Below the pieces are notes generated by a model that made no database searches, had not been told where the DNA came from, and worked only from the letters and a program-made list of their open reading frames with translations. This document shows, one piece after another, positions 62,501-64,000 of a stretch of 64,000 nt of DNA. The DNA lies in the NCBI GenBank assembly GCA_965222485.1, contig CBDCUC010000039.1, forward strand, positions 868,001-932,000, written 5' to 3'. Origin of the DNA: CBDCUC01 sp965222485 (GTDB taxonomy: Bacteria; Pseudomonadota; Alphaproteobacteria; Rhizobiales; Hyphomicrobiaceae). Position numbers and translations under genes: made by a program. The first letter of the stretch is position 1, and each line of letters starts with the position of its first letter.

Positions 62501-62726
62501 TCCCTTCGACACCATTGACCTCCGCCTCGATGACGGCGGCGACGGTTTGCTCCACGACTTCCGCGTTGGCACCAGGGTACTTCGCTGTCACCTGTACCTG
62601 CGGCGGGGTCAATTCTGGAAATTCTGCTACCGGCAGTGCTGTGATCGCCAACACCCCGGCAAGTGTTGTGACGATTGCGATGACGAACGCAAATTTCGGT
62701 CGATCAATGAAGAAGGCGCTGAACAT
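59571..62726 (-). CDS. RND multidrug efflux permease (HAE-1 family)
   Basis: 1051 residues, an AcrB/MexB-type inner-membrane pump driven by protons. Twelve helices and two large periplasmic loops. The start MFSAFFIDRPKFAFVIAIVT is typical; the proton relay Asp pair is in GVVVDDAIVVVENVQRHMSD (~405) and the matching Lys in GLAAKNAILIVEFARDLRAK (~935). Full length and intact. The adaptor gene lies 12 bases upstream on the same strand. No outer-membrane channel gene is visible in the window. The drug range cannot be read from sequence. Confidence 0.95.
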   Translation of the reverse strand: MFSAFFIDRPKFAFVIAIVTTLAGVLAITALPVAEFPELTPPQVQVTAKYPGANAEVVEQTVAAVIEAEVNGVEGMTYMSSKSSNDGSYTLTVTFAVGIDGDTAQVNVQNRVAQATPKLPEEVTRQGVSTKKQSTSMLLVASVYSPDGTYDDIFLSNYTTINIRDSLARVPGVASVDILGARDYGMRVWLKPDVMTSLELTASDVIAAIREQNIQVSPGSLGQEPSPSGQQFQYTLRAKGRLENLEEFKRIVLIANSNGSVVRLGDVARIELGAETYGWFGQLNSKPAALVAVYQLPDANALDVATKIKADLQRLAERFPKDLTAKITYDTTRYVETSMREVVITLLQALALVVLVVYIFLQDWRSTLIPAIAIPVSLIGTFAALLVMGYTINTVSLFGLILAIGVVVDDAIVVVENVQRHMSDGMAPREATRRAMEEVTAPVIATTLVLLAVFVPVAFTPGLTGRLFEQFAATIAVAVALSSINALTLSPALCASILRKPEPARRGPLAWFEKGIMRTREGYNKIVKRLVRMLAVSAIVLLGSIAAAGWLASRTPTGLVPPEDRGAIFVDVRLPDGAALPRTASVLAEVEQILSSNKAVADVVSVAGFSLLQGAQLPNGALVIAVMRPWDERTTPELSLRGVFGDIAPKLAAIPSATIIPFSPPPIPGLGTTGGFEFVLQDTEGRPPQSLSAALGGLIVAANGRPEVTRVFSTFRSNSPQFFVDVNRELAKTKGVAISEIFTVLNANFGSYYVNDFNKFGRVYRVYIQAEAERRAQPEDIGKLYVRSAGGDMIPLRSLVSIRPIQGPESIDRYNMFRSATVNGQAGTGFSSGQAIDTMSQLGSTVLPDGFAYEWTGMSLEEIKAREAGSFVFALSLLFAYLFLVAQYESWTIPFPVMLSVAFAVLGALIALNLTGIALNAYAQVGLVLLIGLAAKNAILIVEFARDLRAKGESIVGAAEKAASLRFRAVMMTALSFILGVLPLVLATGAGAASRVSVGMTVFSGMLAATVIGVAIIPALYVMFQRMREGARSSSAEERSTNAPDAPSEAG

Positions 62727-62738
62727 GTTTACCGCCTC

Positions 62739-63887
62739 CTACTCGGGCTTTTTGGATGATGCCTGCACATTTGGACTGACTTCGGCACCAGGTCGCACTT
62801 TTTGAATGCCTTCCACAATAATGGATTCTCCAGCCGTCAGTCCTTCAAGTGCCACGATTTCTGTACCCACCCTCTGGCCTGTCTTGATCGGACGCGCTTC
62901 TACCCGGTTGTCCTGCTTGACGACCAGCACAAAGGGTCCTGTCTGGTTCTCTTGAACGGCGGCTTGTGGCACCACGAGTTCTTTGCTTGGTGTCTGGCTC
63001 GTTAGAACGACGTTGACAAACTGCCCGGGCACAATGAGGCCGTCGGGATTAGGAAATTTGAGACGCAAGGTGATAGAGCCTGTCGCCGGATCGACTTCGT
63101 TTTCTATGAGATCAAATTCGCCATCGTGACCATAGAGGTTGCCCGTGGCCAATCGAATCCGCGGTGTGAATTTTTCAGCATTACCCTTTAAGACGGCCTG
63201 CTGATAATTGAGATAGTCTCGCTCACTGACGGAGAAAATCACGTGAATTGGGTCCAGGTTCACCACGGTGGCGAGAACGCCGGTGTCTGGCCCAATAAGA
63301 TTGCCTGTGTCAACTTTTGCCCTGCCCGTACGCCCGTCGATGGGCGAATGGATAGTCGTATATCCTAAATCAAGTTCAGCCTTCTGTAGCGCTGCCTTGG
63401 CAGCGGCCAGATCGGCGCGCGCCTGACCGTCCTTGGCTTTGGCAGAATCATATTGTGCGACGCTTGCCGTATCCCGTTGTACGAGTTCCTCATAGCGCGC
63501 CAAACTGCGGCTGGCCTCCTCAACCGTGGCTGCAGCCCGCGCAACGTCAGCTTCCGCAGCCGCCTTGGCCGCCACAAATTCGGCCGGATCAATCTTGAAC
63601 AAGATTGCACCGTTTTTAACGTCGCCGCCTTCCTCAAACGCTCGTTCCAGCAACACCCCCTGCACACGTGCCCTGATATCGACGCGTTGGGACGCCTCAC
63701 TCTGCCCAACAAACTCCAAAGCGGCGGAAACATCCTTCGAATGGATCGGAACAGTCACCACGCTTGGCAACGGCTGTCCGGCCCCGGGCTTGGCTGCCTC
63801 GTTCGTGTCACAGCCGCCGAGCACAAGCGCGCTAACCAGTATGAGCGCACTAATTTGACGGTACTTGTTTGAGCACAGGCCGGCCAT
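62739..63887 (-). CDS. RND efflux adaptor lipoprotein (membrane fusion protein)
   Basis: 382 residues from ATG 63887; ATG 63902 is an in-frame alternative. The signal peptide ends in the lipobox LVLGGC, so it is a lipoprotein. Domains in order: barrel-sandwich hybrid (DIRARVQGVLLERAFEEGGD), alpha-hairpin (ARAAATVEEASRSLARYEEL), lipoyl-like half (LGYTTIHSPIDGRTGRAKVD), beta-barrel (IHVIFSVSERDYLNYQQAVL) and membrane-proximal domain. It bridges the AcrB-type pump to an outer-membrane channel. The region 63888-64000 carries its leader and the window edge; the regulator, if adjacent, lies outside. Confidence 0.93.
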   Translation of the reverse strand: MAGLCSNKYRQISALILVSALVLGGCDTNEAAKPGAGQPLPSVVTVPIHSKDVSAALEFVGQSEASQRVDIRARVQGVLLERAFEEGGDVKNGAILFKIDPAEFVAAKAAAEADVARAAATVEEASRSLARYEELVQRDTASVAQYDSAKAKDGQARADLAAAKAALQKAELDLGYTTIHSPIDGRTGRAKVDTGNLIGPDTGVLATVVNLDPIHVIFSVSERDYLNYQQAVLKGNAEKFTPRIRLATGNLYGHDGEFDLIENEVDPATGSITLRLKFPNPDGLIVPGQFVNVVLTSQTPSKELVVPQAAVQENQTGPFVLVVKQDNRVEARPIKTGQRVGTEIVALEGLTAGESIIVEGIQKVRPGAEVSPNVQASSKKPE

Positions 63888-64000
63888 CGAAGCATTCCCC
63901 ATCGCAGTCATCCGCCGGTAACAAAGTCTGCGGACACGAATTTTCTCACACGTCCCAGCCACCATCACGTGCCAGGCTGCAATAGGCAAGTATGGGCAGC

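Overview
The window reads as the chromosome of an alphaproteobacterium, most likely of the order Hyphomicrobiales (Rhizobiales). This rests on the order miaA-ilvI-ilvN-ilvC-leuA-mreBCD, an Atm1-type exporter, and a rhizobial-type glycerol ABC transporter locus (glpVSTPQU with glpR, glpD and glpK). No database search was possible, so all family names come from motifs seen in the translations.

Layout. 0-18.5 kb is a housekeeping backbone: the 3' end of a LysM protein with a very basic linker, an Atm1-like exporter, a Ca2+/Na+ exchanger, miaA, the branched-chain amino acid genes ilvI, ilvN, ilvC and leuA (with a glutathione transferase between ilvI and ilvN), a Nudix enzyme, a PhzF-family protein and mreBCD. 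A tRNA-Lys(CTT) at 18.7 kb is followed directly by a tyrosine integrase. This starts a lower-GC mobile element of about 10-14 kb. It holds a leftward operon of small DNA-binding-like proteins with overlapping genes, a primase-helicase of about 1100 residues, a dense GTGTCC repeat array around an AT-rich palindrome (a candidate replication origin), a second repeat family (TCCGGTGT) beside both recombinase genes, a second small tyrosine recombinase, and one unrecognised 586-residue membrane-anchored protein that looks like cargo. No capsid, tail or conjugation genes are visible, so the element most resembles a phage-satellite or plasmid-like integrative element.

33-43 kb is a catabolic island: a GntR/FCD regulator, a secreted SRPBCC protein, an acyl-CoA ligase, a thiamine-diphosphate lyase, an acyl-CoA dehydrogenase, an APH-fold kinase, a DUF6285-like small protein and an SDR. 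Most of these overlap by ATGA. On the other strand are a second acyl-CoA synthetase and a decayed second kinase. The dehydrogenase, kinase, small protein and SDR match the logic of the Pseudomonas levulinate (lva) 4-hydroxyacyl-CoA pathway, here joined to a C-C lyase. Next come a cluster of three tiny ORFs with strong Shine-Dalgarno sites and a LysR/pirin divergent pair.

46.6-56.8 kb is the glycerol locus: glpK, glpD and glpR run leftward, and glpV, glpS, glpT, glpP, glpQ and glpU rightward. An identical 15-bp motif precedes both glpD and glpV and is the best GlpR operator candidate. The two ATPases GlpS and GlpT carry complementary losses that would leave only one canonical ATP site. The right end has a secreted HExxH protein, a Sel1-repeat protein, a small K+-channel-like protein and an RND efflux pump with its lipoprotein adaptor, which runs close to the window edge.
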